From positions 1 to 36,760 of the forward strand of contig JAEYYL010000402.1 in assembly GCA_023430825.1 (NCBI GenBank): 36,760 nucleotides of DNA. Reading direction: 5' to 3'. Source of the DNA: Verrucomicrobiota bacterium (lineage in GTDB: Bacteria > Verrucomicrobiota > Verrucomicrobiia > Opitutales > Opitutaceae). Below the pieces are notes generated by a model. It ran no database searches and was not told the origin of the DNA. It saw only the letters and a list, made by a program, of their open reading frames with translations. Below are positions 14,265 through 23,296 of this stretch, piece after piece (the first letter of the stretch is position 1; each line of letters opens with the position of its first letter). A program made the translations under genes and the position numbers.

Positions 14265-15392
14265 ATGGTCGCCAACGAGAACTCGCGGAAGGCCCGGGTC
14301 ACGACGAAGGTCGAGGCCGAGACGCTCGAGCTTGCGCTGGCGGGGGAGTGGAAAATCACGAAGGCGCGGCCGGCCTGGGCGCCGGGGCGTGGGCGGAAGA
14401 TGCCGGTGCGGGTCGTGGTGCGCGTGGACGAGGTGGAGCGCTGGGACAGTTCGCTGCTGCTGTATTTGTTCGAGGTGCAGCAGTGGAGTCAGGCGCAGGG
14501 TGTGGCGTTCGACGACGGGGCTTTGCCGGAGAAGGTGCGGTTGTTGCTGGGGCAGCTCGGGCGGTCGCATGCGAGCAGTGTGCCGGCCGATCGTTCGCAG
14601 AACGTGCTGGCGCTCGTGGGCACGGCGACGATGGACCTCTCGCGCAAGATGCGCGGGATGCTGCATTTCGTCGGTGAGGCGGTGATCGGCGGGGTGCGGC
14701 TGGTGAAAAACCCGCACAAGTTTCGCTGGCGGGATTGCCTGAACGAGATGCTGCACTGCGGGGCGATGGCGTTGCCGATCGTGAGCCTCATCAGTTTTTT
14801 GACGGGTGTGACCCTGGCTTACACGGGTGCGTTGGTGCTGCGGCAGTATGGCGGCGATATTTACGTGGCGGATCTGGTGGGGCTGGCGGTGTGTCGGGAG
14901 ATGGGGGCGGTGATGACAGGCGTGGTGTTGGCGGGGCGGACGGGGGCGGCGTTTGCGGCGACGCTGGGCAACATGAAAGCGAACGAGGAGATCGATGCGC
15001 TGGAGACGCTGGGCATCTCGCCGGTGGATTTTCTGGTGCTGCCGCGGATCGTGGCGCTGGGTGTGATGATGCCGCTGTTGGCGTTGTATGCGAACGCGCT
15101 GGGGATTCTGGGCGGGATGGTGGTTTCGATGACGGTGCTGGATATACCGCCCACGGCGTATTGGGTGGAGATGGGCACGATCGTGGGGTTGAGCGATGTG
15201 TCGGTCGGCGTGATCAAGGCGGCGAGTTTCGGTCTGATCGTGGGGCTGTCGGGATGCCTGCGGGGCCTGCAGGCGGAGCGAAGTGCGGCGGGGGTGGGGC
15301 GGGCGGCGACGTCGGCGGTGGTGACGTCGATCCTGTTGATCGTGGTCGCGGACGCGGTGTTTGCGGTGTTGTTCAACGTGGTGGGCTGGTGA
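14265..15392 (+). CDS. mlaE: MlaE-type lipid transport permease with N-terminal STAS-like domain
   Basis: A 375-residue inner-membrane permease of the Mla/MCE phospholipid transport complex. Residues about 1-110 form a soluble STAS/MlaB-like domain (ELALAGEWKI, WDSSLLLYLFEVQQW), which in E. coli is the separate protein MlaB; from about 130 the MlaE permease follows (SFLTGVTLAYTGALVLRQYGG, MGAVMTGVVLAGRTGAAFAATLG, NEEIDALETLGISPVDFLVLPR). The fusion makes it longer than E. coli MlaE (260). It begins a plus-strand operon with mlaF, an MCE protein and an auxiliary lipoprotein. The complex moves lipid between inner and outer membranes. Confidence 0.92.
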   Translation: MVANENSRKARVTTKVEAETLELALAGEWKITKARPAWAPGRGRKMPVRVVVRVDEVERWDSSLLLYLFEVQQWSQAQGVAFDDGALPEKVRLLLGQLGRSHASSVPADRSQNVLALVGTATMDLSRKMRGMLHFVGEAVIGGVRLVKNPHKFRWRDCLNEMLHCGAMALPIVSLISFLTGVTLAYTGALVLRQYGGDIYVADLVGLAVCREMGAVMTGVVLAGRTGAAFAATLGNMKANEEIDALETLGISPVDFLVLPRIVALGVMMPLLALYANALGILGGMVVSMTVLDIPPTAYWVEMGTIVGLSDVSVGVIKAASFGLIVGLSGCLRGLQAERSAAGVGRAATSAVVTSILLIVVADAVFAVLFNVVGW

Positions 15393-15444
15393 GGACGACG
15401 ATGATGCGCGAACGGCCGAAGGAAATGATGGCGAGGCCCGATGG

Positions 15445-15511
15445 AGGGCGGGCTTCAGCCCGCTTTGTGGTGCGACGCGATGCGGAGTGGCGGGCTGAAG
15501 CCCGCCCTACT
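15445..15511. repeat. Perfect 19-bp inverted repeat between mlaE and mlaF
   Basis: AGGGCGGGCTTCAGCCCGC at 15445-15463 is exactly inverted at 15490-15508, and each arm is also a small hairpin (GCGGGCT / AGCCCGC). The right arm ends CCCTAC, matching the GTAGGG-led hairpin family when read on minus. It occupies the gap inside the Mla operon. Confidence 0.7.
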
Positions 15512-15531
15512 CCGAATCGGGAGGCGGGCGC

Positions 15532-16290
15532 ATGAGTGCGATCGCGGTGGCGGAGCTGGCGTGCGGTTACGACGGGCGGACGATTTTGAAGGACGTGTCG
15601 TTCGAGGTGCGGCGCGGGGAGATTTTTTTCGTGATCGGCGGCTCGGGCTGCGGGAAGAGCACGCTGCTGCGGAACATGATCGGGATTCATACGCCGATGG
15701 CGGGCTCGGTGAAGTTTTTCGGCGAGTCGTTCACGGATGCGCGGACGAAGCGGCAGCGGGAGCTGTTGAAGACCTTCGGCGTGCTGTATCAGGGTGCGGC
15801 GCTGTGGACTTCGCTGACGTTGCGGCAGAACGTCGAGCTGCCGCTGGAGGAATACACGACGCTGTCGCGGCGCGAGCGGGAGGAGATCGCGACGTTGAAG
15901 CTGGCGCAGGTGGGGCTGACGGGTTCGGAGGATTTTTATCCGGCGGAGATCAGCGGCGGCATGAAGAAGCGCGCGGGACTGGCGCGGGCGCTGGCGCTCG
16001 ATCCGGCGATCCTGTTTCTCGACGAGCCGTCGGCCGGGCTCGATCCGATCACATCGCGCAAGCTCGACGATTTGATCCTGGAACTGCGCGATTTGTTCGG
16101 AACGACGATGGTGGTGGTGTCGCACGAGCTGGCGTCGATTTTCAGCATTGCGGACCGGGTGATCATGCTGGACCGCGAGGAAAAGGGGATCATCGCGGAA
16201 GGCGCGCCGCGGGCGTTGGTGGCGGAGAGTGGGGATGAGCGGGTGCAGGAATTTTTGCGGCGGGGCGATCTGCCGCCGGCGGTCACATGA
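15532..16290 (+). CDS. mlaF: MlaF-type ABC ATPase
   Basis: A 252-residue cytoplasmic ATPase that powers the MlaE permease. Walker A GGSGCGKST is at 36-44, signature ISGGM at 140-144 followed by KKRAGLARAL, and Walker B ILFLDEPSAGLDP soon after; FYPAEISGGMKKR is the usual form in this family. Length matches E. coli MlaF (269) closely. It starts 139 bp after mlaE, with a perfect inverted repeat in that gap, and is followed by the MCE gene. Confidence 0.93.
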   Translation: MSAIAVAELACGYDGRTILKDVSFEVRRGEIFFVIGGSGCGKSTLLRNMIGIHTPMAGSVKFFGESFTDARTKRQRELLKTFGVLYQGAALWTSLTLRQNVELPLEEYTTLSRREREEIATLKLAQVGLTGSEDFYPAEISGGMKKRAGLARALALDPAILFLDEPSAGLDPITSRKLDDLILELRDLFGTTMVVVSHELASIFSIADRVIMLDREEKGIIAEGAPRALVAESGDERVQEFLRRGDLPPAVT

Positions 16291-16362
16291 GCGCACTTTT
16301 CGTGGAAATAATTGTCATTGCGACGGGCGCGGTGACGCAGCAATCCAGCAGGATCGCCGCGG

Positions 16363-17412
16363 GTGCGGCGCGAATCTTGCCATGACAACCCGTTTTACCC
16401 GGTGAAATCCAAGTCAGGACCAGCGATCGTCGGCGCTTTCGTCATCGGCGCGTTCGTGCTCGGCATCGTCGCGTTGCTGTCGTTCGGCGGGGTGAGTTTT
16501 TTTTCGAAGCCGCAGCGCTTCGTGGTGTTTTTCGACGAGACGATCCACGGGCTGGACCTGGGATCGCCGGTGAAGCTGCGCGGGGTGCGGATTGGCCGGG
16601 TGGTGAATTTGAACGTGCGTTACGAAGCGGCGCGGAACACGTCGGTGGTGGCGGTGGTGTGCGAGCTGAACCGCAACATGATCACCGACAGCAGCGGCGC
16701 GGAACTGGATGTGTCGAGTCGCGAGGAGTTGCAGACGCTGGTGGACCATGGCCTGCGGGCGCAGCTCGGCGTGCTGGGGCTGGCGACGGGGTTGCTTTAC
16801 GTGGAGCTGGATTTCGAGGATCCCGCGGAGTATCCGGCGCCGGCGACGCCGCCCCAGCCGCTGGGGCTCTCGCATGTCGTGGTGCCGGCGATGCCATCTG
16901 CGATCCAGGAGATCCAGACGAACATCTCGGAGATTCTGAACGACATCCGGAAGATCGATTTCGCGGGAATTTCGAAGGAGTTCAAGGGGCTGCTGGTCGA
17001 TACGCGCGCGCAGCTCGCGGGTCTCGACGCGAAAGGCACGCTGGCGCAGTGGCAGCGGACGGGCGCGCAATTCGAGACGCTCGCCGCGACGACCGCGCCG
17101 CAGATCCAGAAGACGCTGGGCAATCTCGACGGAGCGATCACGGAGCTGCGCGGCGTGCTGACGAAGCTGGATGCGCAGGTGACGCCGGCGGGCGAGGAAC
17201 TGGCGGCGACGTTGACGGAGGCGCGCGGAGCGCTGGAGTCGTTCAATGCGACGGCGACGGCAGCGCACCGGTTCATCGCGTCGCAGAGCGGGCTGGGCGA
17301 GGAGGCGGTGCGGACGATGGAGCAGTTGCGCGCGACGGCCGAGGCGGTGCAGCGGCTGGCGGATTTTCTGGAGCGCAATCCGCAGGCGTTGATCACGGGG
17401 AAGAAACGGTGA
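16363..17412 (+). CDS. mlaD: MlaD-like MCE-domain lipid transport protein
   Basis: A 349-residue membrane-anchored periplasmic MCE protein. One N-terminal helix (about 20-40, AIVGAFVIGAFVLGIVALLS) is followed by the MCE domain at about 45-130 (VVFFDETIHGLDLGSPVKLRG, VRIGRVVNL) and a long C-terminal helical region predicted to be coiled (about 180-340). MlaD of E. coli is 183 residues; the longer helical tail recalls MCE proteins that form tubes or needles, but this is inference. The GTG at 16363 is preceded by AGGA at a spacing of nine bases and was preferred; GTG at 16402 (VKSKSGPAIVG) is an alternative without a clear ribosome site. Confidence 0.85.
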   Translation: MRRESCHDNPFYPVKSKSGPAIVGAFVIGAFVLGIVALLSFGGVSFFSKPQRFVVFFDETIHGLDLGSPVKLRGVRIGRVVNLNVRYEAARNTSVVAVVCELNRNMITDSSGAELDVSSREELQTLVDHGLRAQLGVLGLATGLLYVELDFEDPAEYPAPATPPQPLGLSHVVVPAMPSAIQEIQTNISEILNDIRKIDFAGISKEFKGLLVDTRAQLAGLDAKGTLAQWQRTGAQFETLAATTAPQIQKTLGNLDGAITELRGVLTKLDAQVTPAGEELAATLTEARGALESFNATATAAHRFIASQSGLGEEAVRTMEQLRATAEAVQRLADFLERNPQALITGKKR

Positions 17413-17430
17413 GGCGGACGGAAGCGAAAT

Positions 17431-17538
17431 TAACCACGGATGGACACGGATGAACACAGATTACAGAGGAGTGCAGTGGTTGTCGGCTGCACCACCGCCT
17501 CCTTCGTCTGTGTTCATCCGTGTTTATCGGTGGTTCAA
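17431..17538. repeat. Inverted ACCACGGATGGACACGG element
   Basis: The left arm (17431-17460) contains CACGGATGAACACAGA and the right arm (17507-17538) contains TCTGTGTTCATCCGTG; pairing continues to the outer AACCAC/GTGGTT with few mismatches. From memory, this word is scattered in many verrucomicrobial genomes. A decayed single copy sits at about 1679-1712. Confidence 0.7.
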
Positions 17539-17575
17539 CTGCCTGAATCGGGCTGAGGCGAAGGAGAATCACGAT

Positions 17576-18214
17576 ATGAATATGAAGGGGGATTTCAGAC
17601 GGACGGCGGTGGGAGCGCGCTGGCTGGCGGTGGTGGTGGCGGGGCTGGCGTTGAGCGCTTGCTCACTGCCGGAGGCGGTGCCGGATCTCACGCGCTTTTA
17701 TGTGCTGACGCCGACGCTCGCGGCGGTGGAGGAGTCTGCGCCGGGGGATGCGGCGGTCCCGAGCCTGGCGATTCGTTCGGTGGTGGTGCCGGAATTTTTG
17801 CGCGGGAAGGTGATGCAGGTGCGGCTGGCGCAGAACGAGGTGCGCTTCGTCGATCTGGCGCGCTGGGCGGAGCCGCTGGAGGCGGGCTTGCAGCGGGTGT
17901 TGCGAGAGAATTTCGCGCGGCGCACGGGCGCGGTGCGGGTGGTGGCGCGTGGTGGGGAGGCGCACGATTACGAGGTGGCGATTCACGTGCGGCATTGCGA
18001 AGGCGTGATGCCGGCCGGGGTGGCGCGGCTCGCGGCTCGGGTGGAGATCCATTCCGCCGGCCTGGAGGCGAAGCTCGTCGCGGAGGAGGAATTCACGACG
18101 GATGTCCCTGGCTGGGATGGGAAAGATTATGGAGAGCTGGCGGGGAAATTGAGCGAGGCGGCGGGGGCGCTGAGCGAACGGATTCTCGCGTTGTTGGCCG
18201 AGCGGAGAGGGTAA
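17576..18214 (+). CDS. ABC-type transport auxiliary lipoprotein (PqiC-like)
   Basis: A 212-residue lipoprotein. The ATG at 17576 has the Shine-Dalgarno AAGGAG at 17561-17566 and opens a lipoprotein signal peptide; the lipobox LSAC places the lipidated Cys at residue 29. The longer in-frame start at 17450 would begin within the inverted repeat. After the Cys come LTRFYVLTP and LAIRSVVVPEFLRGKVMQVRL, then ARWAEPLEAGLQRVLRENF, the pattern of the PqiC/ABC_trans_aux family (DUF330) that sits in the outer membrane and caps MCE transport systems. It is last in the Mla operon, after a 163-bp gap holding the repeat. Confidence 0.82.
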   Translation: MNMKGDFRRTAVGARWLAVVVAGLALSACSLPEAVPDLTRFYVLTPTLAAVEESAPGDAAVPSLAIRSVVVPEFLRGKVMQVRLAQNEVRFVDLARWAEPLEAGLQRVLRENFARRTGAVRVVARGGEAHDYEVAIHVRHCEGVMPAGVARLAARVEIHSAGLEAKLVAEEEFTTDVPGWDGKDYGELAGKLSEAAGALSERILALLAERRG

Positions 18215-18337
18215 TGGCGGCGAACGGACGTGCGCGTTTACCCGATTCGCGGGGAAGGGTGTCACCGGTCGCACTCATCGGCGCCGCGCGTGTCGGAAGC
18301 GGTGGCACGAGATTCGCTAACCTAAACACCAATTACC

Positions 18338-18637
18338 ATGAACACGCCTGAAGATGGATTGTTTGCCGTGTTGAACTTCTCGCTCGCGCGGGAGGAAGAT
18401 GGCCGGCCGACGCAGCGGACGGCCACGTGTGGGACCTTCCTGCAAGTGGAGCGCGCGTTTGAAGTGGCGCGCGAGGAAGCCGAGCGCGAATTGCTGCGGC
18501 GCCGCGCGGAATCGCCGCAGCCGTCGACGATCGTCGAACTCCTCGACACCGAGTGGGGCTACGACGTGCGTCAGAATTTTCTGGTGGTGTCGCGTTACTG
18601 GGTGCACGACCGCGCGCCGATGGAACTGGGCGTGTGA
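18338..18637 (+). CDS. Hypothetical protein, 99 residues
   Basis: A small acidic, probably cytoplasmic protein of unknown function. No signal peptide, membrane helix, cysteine pair or known motif is visible beyond a single Cys31. The middle (residues 36-62) is a charged, likely helical stretch (VERAFEVAREEAERELLRRR), and the C-terminal part has WGYDVRQNFLVVSRYW. Codon use matches the neighbouring genes, which argues that it is real. It has no good Shine-Dalgarno and lies 123 bp after the lipoprotein gene, converging on the PBP2 gene. A short stem CTCCCCG/CGGGGAG at 18648-18669 follows the stop without a U-tract. Confidence 0.6.
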   Translation: MNTPEDGLFAVLNFSLAREEDGRPTQRTATCGTFLQVERAFEVAREEAERELLRRRAESPQPSTIVELLDTEWGYDVRQNFLVVSRYWVHDRAPMELGV

Positions 18638-18761
18638 GACGGCTTATCTCCCCGGGGGGCGGCGGGGAGGAAGGCGCGATCGGCGAGCCGGGACGCGGGC
18701 CGCGAACGCCACGCGCAACAGGGATTGAGGTCGCGGGGCGGGACGTGGGTGACGTCGCCGG

Positions 18762-20732
18762 TCAGAGGGAGGCGGGGATTTTTGCGGGAAGGAGGCCGGG
18801 GCCGCGGTCCTTCTTTTCCTTCCATTTTTTAAGGATGGCGTGAGCCACGGGGGCGGCATAAACGCCGCCGGCGTAGGTTTCGTCCGGCGTGTCGCCCTCG
18901 ACCATGACCGCGAAGGCGATCTCGGGATTTTCGACGGGGGCGAAGCCGACGAACCAGGCGAGATTAATGGTGCCTTTGGCGGTGCGGACCTGGGCGGTGC
19001 CGGTTTTGCCGGCGATGCGGAGGTCGGGGATGCGGAGCCGGGGCGCTTGCAGGACGCGGGCGGAGCCGCGCGTGATCGTGCCTTCCATGCCTTCGAGCAG
19101 TGCGGCGTGTTGTTTGGCGGTCAGCCCGATCGGTTCCGTGCGCTGGCGGGGATGTTTCGGATCGTGGATCAAGGTGGGGACCGTCTGGATTTCGTTGCGG
19201 GCGATCGAGGCGATGAAGGTGGCCATCTGGAGCGGGGTGACGGCGATGAAGCCCTGGCCGATGGACATGTTGGCGGTGTCGCCGGGGAACCAGCCTTCGT
19301 TGCGATCCGCGCGTTTCCATTCGGGATCGCCGATGAGCATGCGGCTCGTTTCGAAGGGGAGCTCGATGCCGGTGCGTTCGTGGAGGTGGAAGCGGCGGGC
19401 TTCGGCGGCGATGGCGTCGATGCCGGTATCGATGCCGTATTTGTAGTAGAAAATATTGCAGCTGTGGGCGATCGAGTCGGGAAACGTGATGTGGCCCTGG
19501 CCGACGCCGCCGTGGCAGGGCATGATGCGATTGCGGCCGACGGCGAAGTAGCCGGTGCACTCGATGTGGGTCTCGGTCGTGATCGTGCCGCGGCGCAGGC
19601 CGGCGATGGCGGTGAGGAGCTTGAAGGTGGAGCCGGGCGCATAGAGGCCCTGCACGGCGCGATTGAGCAGGGCGCCGCGGGCATTCATGTCGGCGAAGGT
19701 GGCGTGCGTGATGAGCGGCGACGTATCGGTGAGATTGTAGTCGGGCTTGCTGGCGAGGGCGAGGACCTCGCCCGTGGCGACGTCGAGTGCGATGGCGGCG
19801 CCGGCGAACTCGCCGAGGGCGTTTTCGGCGACGAGCTGGAGATCGATGTCGAGCGAGGTGGTGAGGCTTTTGCCCTGAACGGGAAGGCGCTTTTCGAGCG
19901 GGGGATTGACGCGGTAACCGGCGGGATCGACGCGGAAGATCGTGCCGCCGGCTTCGCCCTGGAGATGGGCGTCGAAAGCGGCCTCGATGCCCGTTTTGCC
20001 GATGGTGCCCTTCATCTTGAAGGTGGTGAGGTCCTCGCCCGGGAGGTTTTCGTTGTCGATGTCGGAGTTGACGCTCACGTAGCCGAGCGTGTGGGCGGCG
20101 GCGGAGCCGTAGGGGTAGTAGCGGGTGCTGGAGGTGTAAACCTGAAGGGGGGACTGGACGGGGAGGCGCTCGATGAGCCGCGCGTATTCCTCGGGCGCGA
20201 GATCGCCGATCAGCGTGTAGGGCAGGAGGAGCTCGTTGCGGAAGTGCTTGCGGATGTCGGACGTATCCACCTTTTCGTTACGACCGAGGATGGCGTTGAC
20301 CTGGTCGAGGTAGCGCTGGACGACGGTGCCGCGGGCGATCTGCTCCAGCTGCGCGGAGGTGGGCAGGTCCTTGTCGCCGGACTGGCGGTAGTTGCGCCGG
20401 ACGGTGATGTAGGAGCGGCGGAATTCGGAGCGGAGTTCGTCGAGGTAGAGCACCACGGCGAAGCGCGGGCGGTTGCCGACGAGGAGGCGGCCCTCACGGT
20501 CGAAGATGTTGCCGCGCGGGCCGGGCACGAGGACGCGGCGCTGGTTCTGCACGCGTTCGCGCTCGTGGTAGAGATCGGTCTTGATGAGCTGCTGGTAGGC
20601 GAGGCCGCCGACGAGGGTGAGGAGGAGGGCGGCGAGAATGAAATAGAACAGGACGATCCGCGGATCGTAGCTGCGGTGGGTTTCGACGAGGCTGCCGGAG
20701 CGGTCGGCGAGGTTGGTTTCGGCGGTGGCCAT
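18762..20732 (-). CDS. mrdA: Penicillin-binding protein 2 (peptidoglycan transpeptidase)
   Basis: A 656-residue class B penicillin-binding protein that cross-links peptidoglycan during side-wall elongation. A single helix at about 26-48 anchors it, followed by the PBP dimerisation domain (RGNIFDREGRLLVGNRPRF, about 73-91). The transpeptidase motifs are Ser368-Thr-Phe-Lys371, SCN at 424-426 and KTGT at 576-579. ATG 20732 was chosen since it directly precedes a short cytoplasmic tail and the anchor; a longer upstream reading overlaps mreD. It starts 10 bp after mreD, placing it in the mreB-mreC-mreD-PBP2 operon. RodA, its usual partner, is not in the window. Confidence 0.94.
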   Translation of the reverse strand: MATAETNLADRSGSLVETHRSYDPRIVLFYFILAALLLTLVGGLAYQQLIKTDLYHERERVQNQRRVLVPGPRGNIFDREGRLLVGNRPRFAVVLYLDELRSEFRRSYITVRRNYRQSGDKDLPTSAQLEQIARGTVVQRYLDQVNAILGRNEKVDTSDIRKHFRNELLLPYTLIGDLAPEEYARLIERLPVQSPLQVYTSSTRYYPYGSAAAHTLGYVSVNSDIDNENLPGEDLTTFKMKGTIGKTGIEAAFDAHLQGEAGGTIFRVDPAGYRVNPPLEKRLPVQGKSLTTSLDIDLQLVAENALGEFAGAAIALDVATGEVLALASKPDYNLTDTSPLITHATFADMNARGALLNRAVQGLYAPGSTFKLLTAIAGLRRGTITTETHIECTGYFAVGRNRIMPCHGGVGQGHITFPDSIAHSCNIFYYKYGIDTGIDAIAAEARRFHLHERTGIELPFETSRMLIGDPEWKRADRNEGWFPGDTANMSIGQGFIAVTPLQMATFIASIARNEIQTVPTLIHDPKHPRQRTEPIGLTAKQHAALLEGMEGTITRGSARVLQAPRLRIPDLRIAGKTGTAQVRTAKGTINLAWFVGFAPVENPEIAFAVMVEGDTPDETYAGGVYAAPVAHAILKKWKEKKDRGPGLLPAKIPASL

Positions 20733-20742
20733 CGGCGACAGG

Positions 20743-21264
20743 CTACTGGAAGCGGTGCTCGTAGTGGGTGGCGAGTCGGTCGGCGGCGGCGAGCAGATGC
20801 GTTTGGAGCGCGAAAAACCACGGCGCGACGAGCGTGAGGAAAAGTTGCGACGCCACGAGATCGAGGACGAGCCGGGGCCAGACGAGGGCCGGCGTGGGCA
20901 CGCGGCCGATGTGGAGGAAGGAAAACACGAGGAAGAGCGCGAGGTTGGTGAAGAGGGCGACGACGACCCGAGCGGTGGTCTCGTCGCGCGGGATGCGATC
21001 GCGCAGATTGAAAACGAAAGCGTGGGCGGTCGCAAACAGCAGTGCGTGGGTGCCGAAGGCGATCGGGGCGGTCGCGTCGAGCAGCAGACCCCCGAGGAGC
21101 GAGGCGGCGAGGCCGGAGCGCAGAGGCAGGACGAGGGCGGCGTAGGTGACGAAGAGGCCGCCGATCCAGAGATAAATGTGCGCGGAGGTCAGCGCGTGGT
21201 TCACCTCGGCGACGATCGCCCAAAGCAGAAAGAGGCAGGCGAATGTGGCGACGGTGTGGCGCAT
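20743..21264 (-). CDS. mreD: Rod shape-determining protein MreD
   Basis: A 173-residue integral membrane protein of about five or six helices, the usual size for MreD. Features include the start MRHTVATFACLFLLWAIVAEV, the central GLAASLLGGLLLDATAPIAFGTHAL, and a late LFLTLVAPWFFALQ. It helps connect cytoplasmic MreB with the wall synthases. Sequence of MreD is weakly conserved, but its place between mreC and PBP2 is decisive. Confidence 0.88.
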   Translation of the reverse strand: MRHTVATFACLFLLWAIVAEVNHALTSAHIYLWIGGLFVTYAALVLPLRSGLAASLLGGLLLDATAPIAFGTHALLFATAHAFVFNLRDRIPRDETTARVVVALFTNLALFLVFSFLHIGRVPTPALVWPRLVLDLVASQLFLTLVAPWFFALQTHLLAAADRLATHYEHRFQ

Positions 21265-21271
21265 GAGTGAG

Positions 21272-21320
21272 GGCGAAGCCGAGAGGTGAGCGCTGAGAGC
21301 TGAGGGTTGAGAGTTAAGAG
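21272..21320. repeat. CTGAG/GTTGAGAG word repeat in the mreC-mreD gap
   Basis: Decayed tandem copies of GAGAGGTGAGCGCTGAGAGC and GGTTGAGAGTTAAGAG. The same vocabulary forms the in-frame insert in recD2 at 11438-11539. Confidence 0.5.
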
Positions 21321-21346
21321 CGGATGGGCAGTGACGTGGGGTTGCT

Positions 21347-22177
21347 TCACTCCGGATTGAGCGGGACGAGGACGGTGACCTCGGTGACGCTCGAGAGGCG
21401 CGGATCGAGCTCGACCTCGCCGTTCTTGAACAGGCCGTCGGGGCTGGGCTCGACCTTGACGATGGTGCCGAGGGTGAGGCCGGGCGGGAACACGCCGCCG
21501 AGTCCGGAGGTGACGAGGCGTTTCGGCGTGGTGGCGCTGGCGAAGATGTCGAGGGGGACGAATTCGATCACGCCGCGGGGCTGGCCGAAGCTGGGGTTGT
21601 CGCCGCCCTGGAAACTCATCGGGCGGTCGTCGCCCTCGACGACGCCGGCGATGCGCACGCCGGGGTTGCTGATGAGATCGACGACGGCGGTGTAGGCGTG
21701 GACCTCGGCGACGCGGCCGACGACGCCGCCGGTGAAGACGACGGGGGCGCCGACGGTGAGGCCGAAGTTGCGGCCCTTGCGAATGGTGAGGCGCTGCCAC
21801 CAGCCGGAGAAGTCGCGACGGGCGACGCGGGCGGGTTCGGCGCGGTAGTTGGCGTAGGAGGGGAGTTTCAGCAGGCTCTCGAGGCGGAGGATCTGCGCCT
21901 GGAGTTCGCTGTTTTGCTGGACGGAGAGCGAGTAGGAGGCGTTGAGGCGGGCGAGGTCGCGGCCGGCCTCGATGAGTTCGTCATCCGAATGAAGTCGCAG
22001 CGACCAGTATTCCTGGAGGTCGCGGGCGTGGGAGGCGGAGAGCGCGACGGGGGCGGTGAGTTCGAAGAAGGAGGCGCGGGTGAAAGTCTTGACGACGACC
22101 GGGAGGACGAGCCACGCGACGATGACGATGCCGAGCGTGAGAAAAGGGCGGGCTTGGTCGAGGCGTCGATGAGGCAC
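21347..22177 (-). CDS. mreC: Rod shape-determining protein MreC
   Basis: A 276-residue protein with one N-terminal membrane helix (about 12-32, LTLGIVIVAWLVLPVVV), a coiled-coil (about 60-105, LIEAGRDLARLNASYSLSVQQ) and a periplasmic beta-barrel core with GAPVVFTGGVVGRVAEVHAYT and SGLGGVFPPGLTLGTIVKVE. MreC spans the periplasm and activates PBP2 and RodA. It lies between mreB and mreD, with repeat elements in both gaps. Confidence 0.92.
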   Translation of the reverse strand: MPHRRLDQARPFLTLGIVIVAWLVLPVVVKTFTRASFFELTAPVALSASHARDLQEYWSLRLHSDDELIEAGRDLARLNASYSLSVQQNSELQAQILRLESLLKLPSYANYRAEPARVARRDFSGWWQRLTIRKGRNFGLTVGAPVVFTGGVVGRVAEVHAYTAVVDLISNPGVRIAGVVEGDDRPMSFQGGDNPSFGQPRGVIEFVPLDIFASATTPKRLVTSGLGGVFPPGLTLGTIVKVEPSPDGLFKNGEVELDPRLSSVTEVTVLVPLNPE

Positions 22178-22188
22178 GGTGGGGCGAA

Positions 22189-22263
22189 GTAACGAGTATC
22201 AAGTAGCAAGTTTCAAGAGGCAGCGCGGTGGCGGAGCGAATCTTGTTACTTGGAACTTGTTAC
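22189..22263. repeat. Inverted AAGTAACAAG element between mreB and mreC
   Basis: 22 bases at 22189-22210 (GTAACGAGTATCAAGTAGC...) match the reverse complement of 22242-22263 at 18 positions. It fills most of the 108-bp gap and would fold in the mre transcript. Confidence 0.6.
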
Positions 22264-22285
22264 CTCGCACTTCGCGCGGGCGCGC

Positions 22286-23296
22286 TCACACGTTCTGCAT
22301 CAGCCAGCTCAGGTCGTTGAGGACGGCGCCGGTGCCGTTGGCGACGGCGGAGAGCGGGTCGTCGGAGATCGTGACGGGCAGGCCGGTTTTCTCGCTGAGC
22401 AATTTGTCGATACCGCGGATGAGAGCGCCGCCGCCGGCCATCACGAAGCCGCGATCGACGAGGTCGGCCGAGAGTTCGGGCGGGCAGCGCTCGAGGGTGA
22501 CGCGCACGGCGTCGACGATCGCGGCGACGGTGTCGGCGAGCGCCTCACGGATTTCCTGCGAGGTGATGTGGATGGTTTTCGGGAGGCCGGCGACGGAGTC
22601 GCGGCCCTTGACTTCCATCGTGAGCTCTTCCTCGAGCGGGTAGGCGGAACCGACGCGCAGCTTGATCTCTTCCGCGGTGCGTTCACCGATGAGGAGATTG
22701 TAGGCGCGCTTCATGTAATTGATGATCGCCATGTCCAGCTCGTCGCCGGCGACGCGTATCGATTTCGAGAATACGATGCCGTTGAGGGAGATGACGGCGA
22801 TCTCGGTGGTGCCGCCGCCGATGTCGACGATCATGTTGGCGGCGGGTTCGTCGATCGGCAGGCCGACGCCGATCGCGGCGGCCATGGGCTCGGGGATGGT
22901 GATGACCTTGCGGGCGCCGGCGTGCGTGGCGGAGTCCATCACGGCGCGTTTCTCGACGGCGGTGATGCCGGAGGGGATGGCGATGACGACGCGGGGCGGG
23001 GCGCGGAAGGAGGTGGAAACCTTGCCGATGAAGTAGCGTAGCATCGCCTCGGTGACGTCGAAGTCGGCGATGACGCCGTCCTTCATGGGGCGGATGGCGG
23101 TGATGTTGCCGGGCGTGCGGCCGAGCATGCGTTTGGCTTCGTCGCCGACGGCGCGGACTTTTCGGGAGGCGGTATCGAGGGCGACGACGGAAGGTTCGCG
23201 GAGCACGATGCCCTTGTCCTTCACGTAAACCAGTGTGTTCGCGGTGCCGAGGTCGATGCCGATGTCGTTCGAAAAGTAACCGAGAAAGTTGGCCAT
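22286..23296 (-). CDS. mreB: Rod shape-determining protein MreB (bacterial actin)
   Basis: A 336-residue actin-like ATPase that polymerises under the membrane and guides side-wall growth. It begins MANFLGYFSNDIGIDLGTAN, with phosphate-1 motif DIGIDLGTANTLVY at 11-24, and has IVDIGGGTTEIAVIS (phosphate 2), GDELDMAIINYMK and VMAGGGALIRGIDKLL. The ATG at 23296 was chosen by family; codons further upstream give no conserved sequence. It is the first gene of the mre operon. A TTGACA hexamer on minus at 23361-23356 is a possible -35, but no convincing -10 follows at 17 bp. Confidence 0.96.
   Translation of the reverse strand: MANFLGYFSNDIGIDLGTANTLVYVKDKGIVLREPSVVALDTASRKVRAVGDEAKRMLGRTPGNITAIRPMKDGVIADFDVTEAMLRYFIGKVSTSFRAPPRVVIAIPSGITAVEKRAVMDSATHAGARKVITIPEPMAAAIGVGLPIDEPAANMIVDIGGGTTEIAVISLNGIVFSKSIRVAGDELDMAIINYMKRAYNLLIGERTAEEIKLRVGSAYPLEEELTMEVKGRDSVAGLPKTIHITSQEIREALADTVAAIVDAVRVTLERCPPELSADLVDRGFVMAGGGALIRGIDKLLSEKTGLPVTISDDPLSAVANGTGAVLNDLSWLMQNV

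Noticed and set aside
18648..18669. CTCCCCG/CGGGGAG stem as an intrinsic terminator
   Set aside because: No U-tract follows on either strand, so it is mentioned only with the neighbouring gene.
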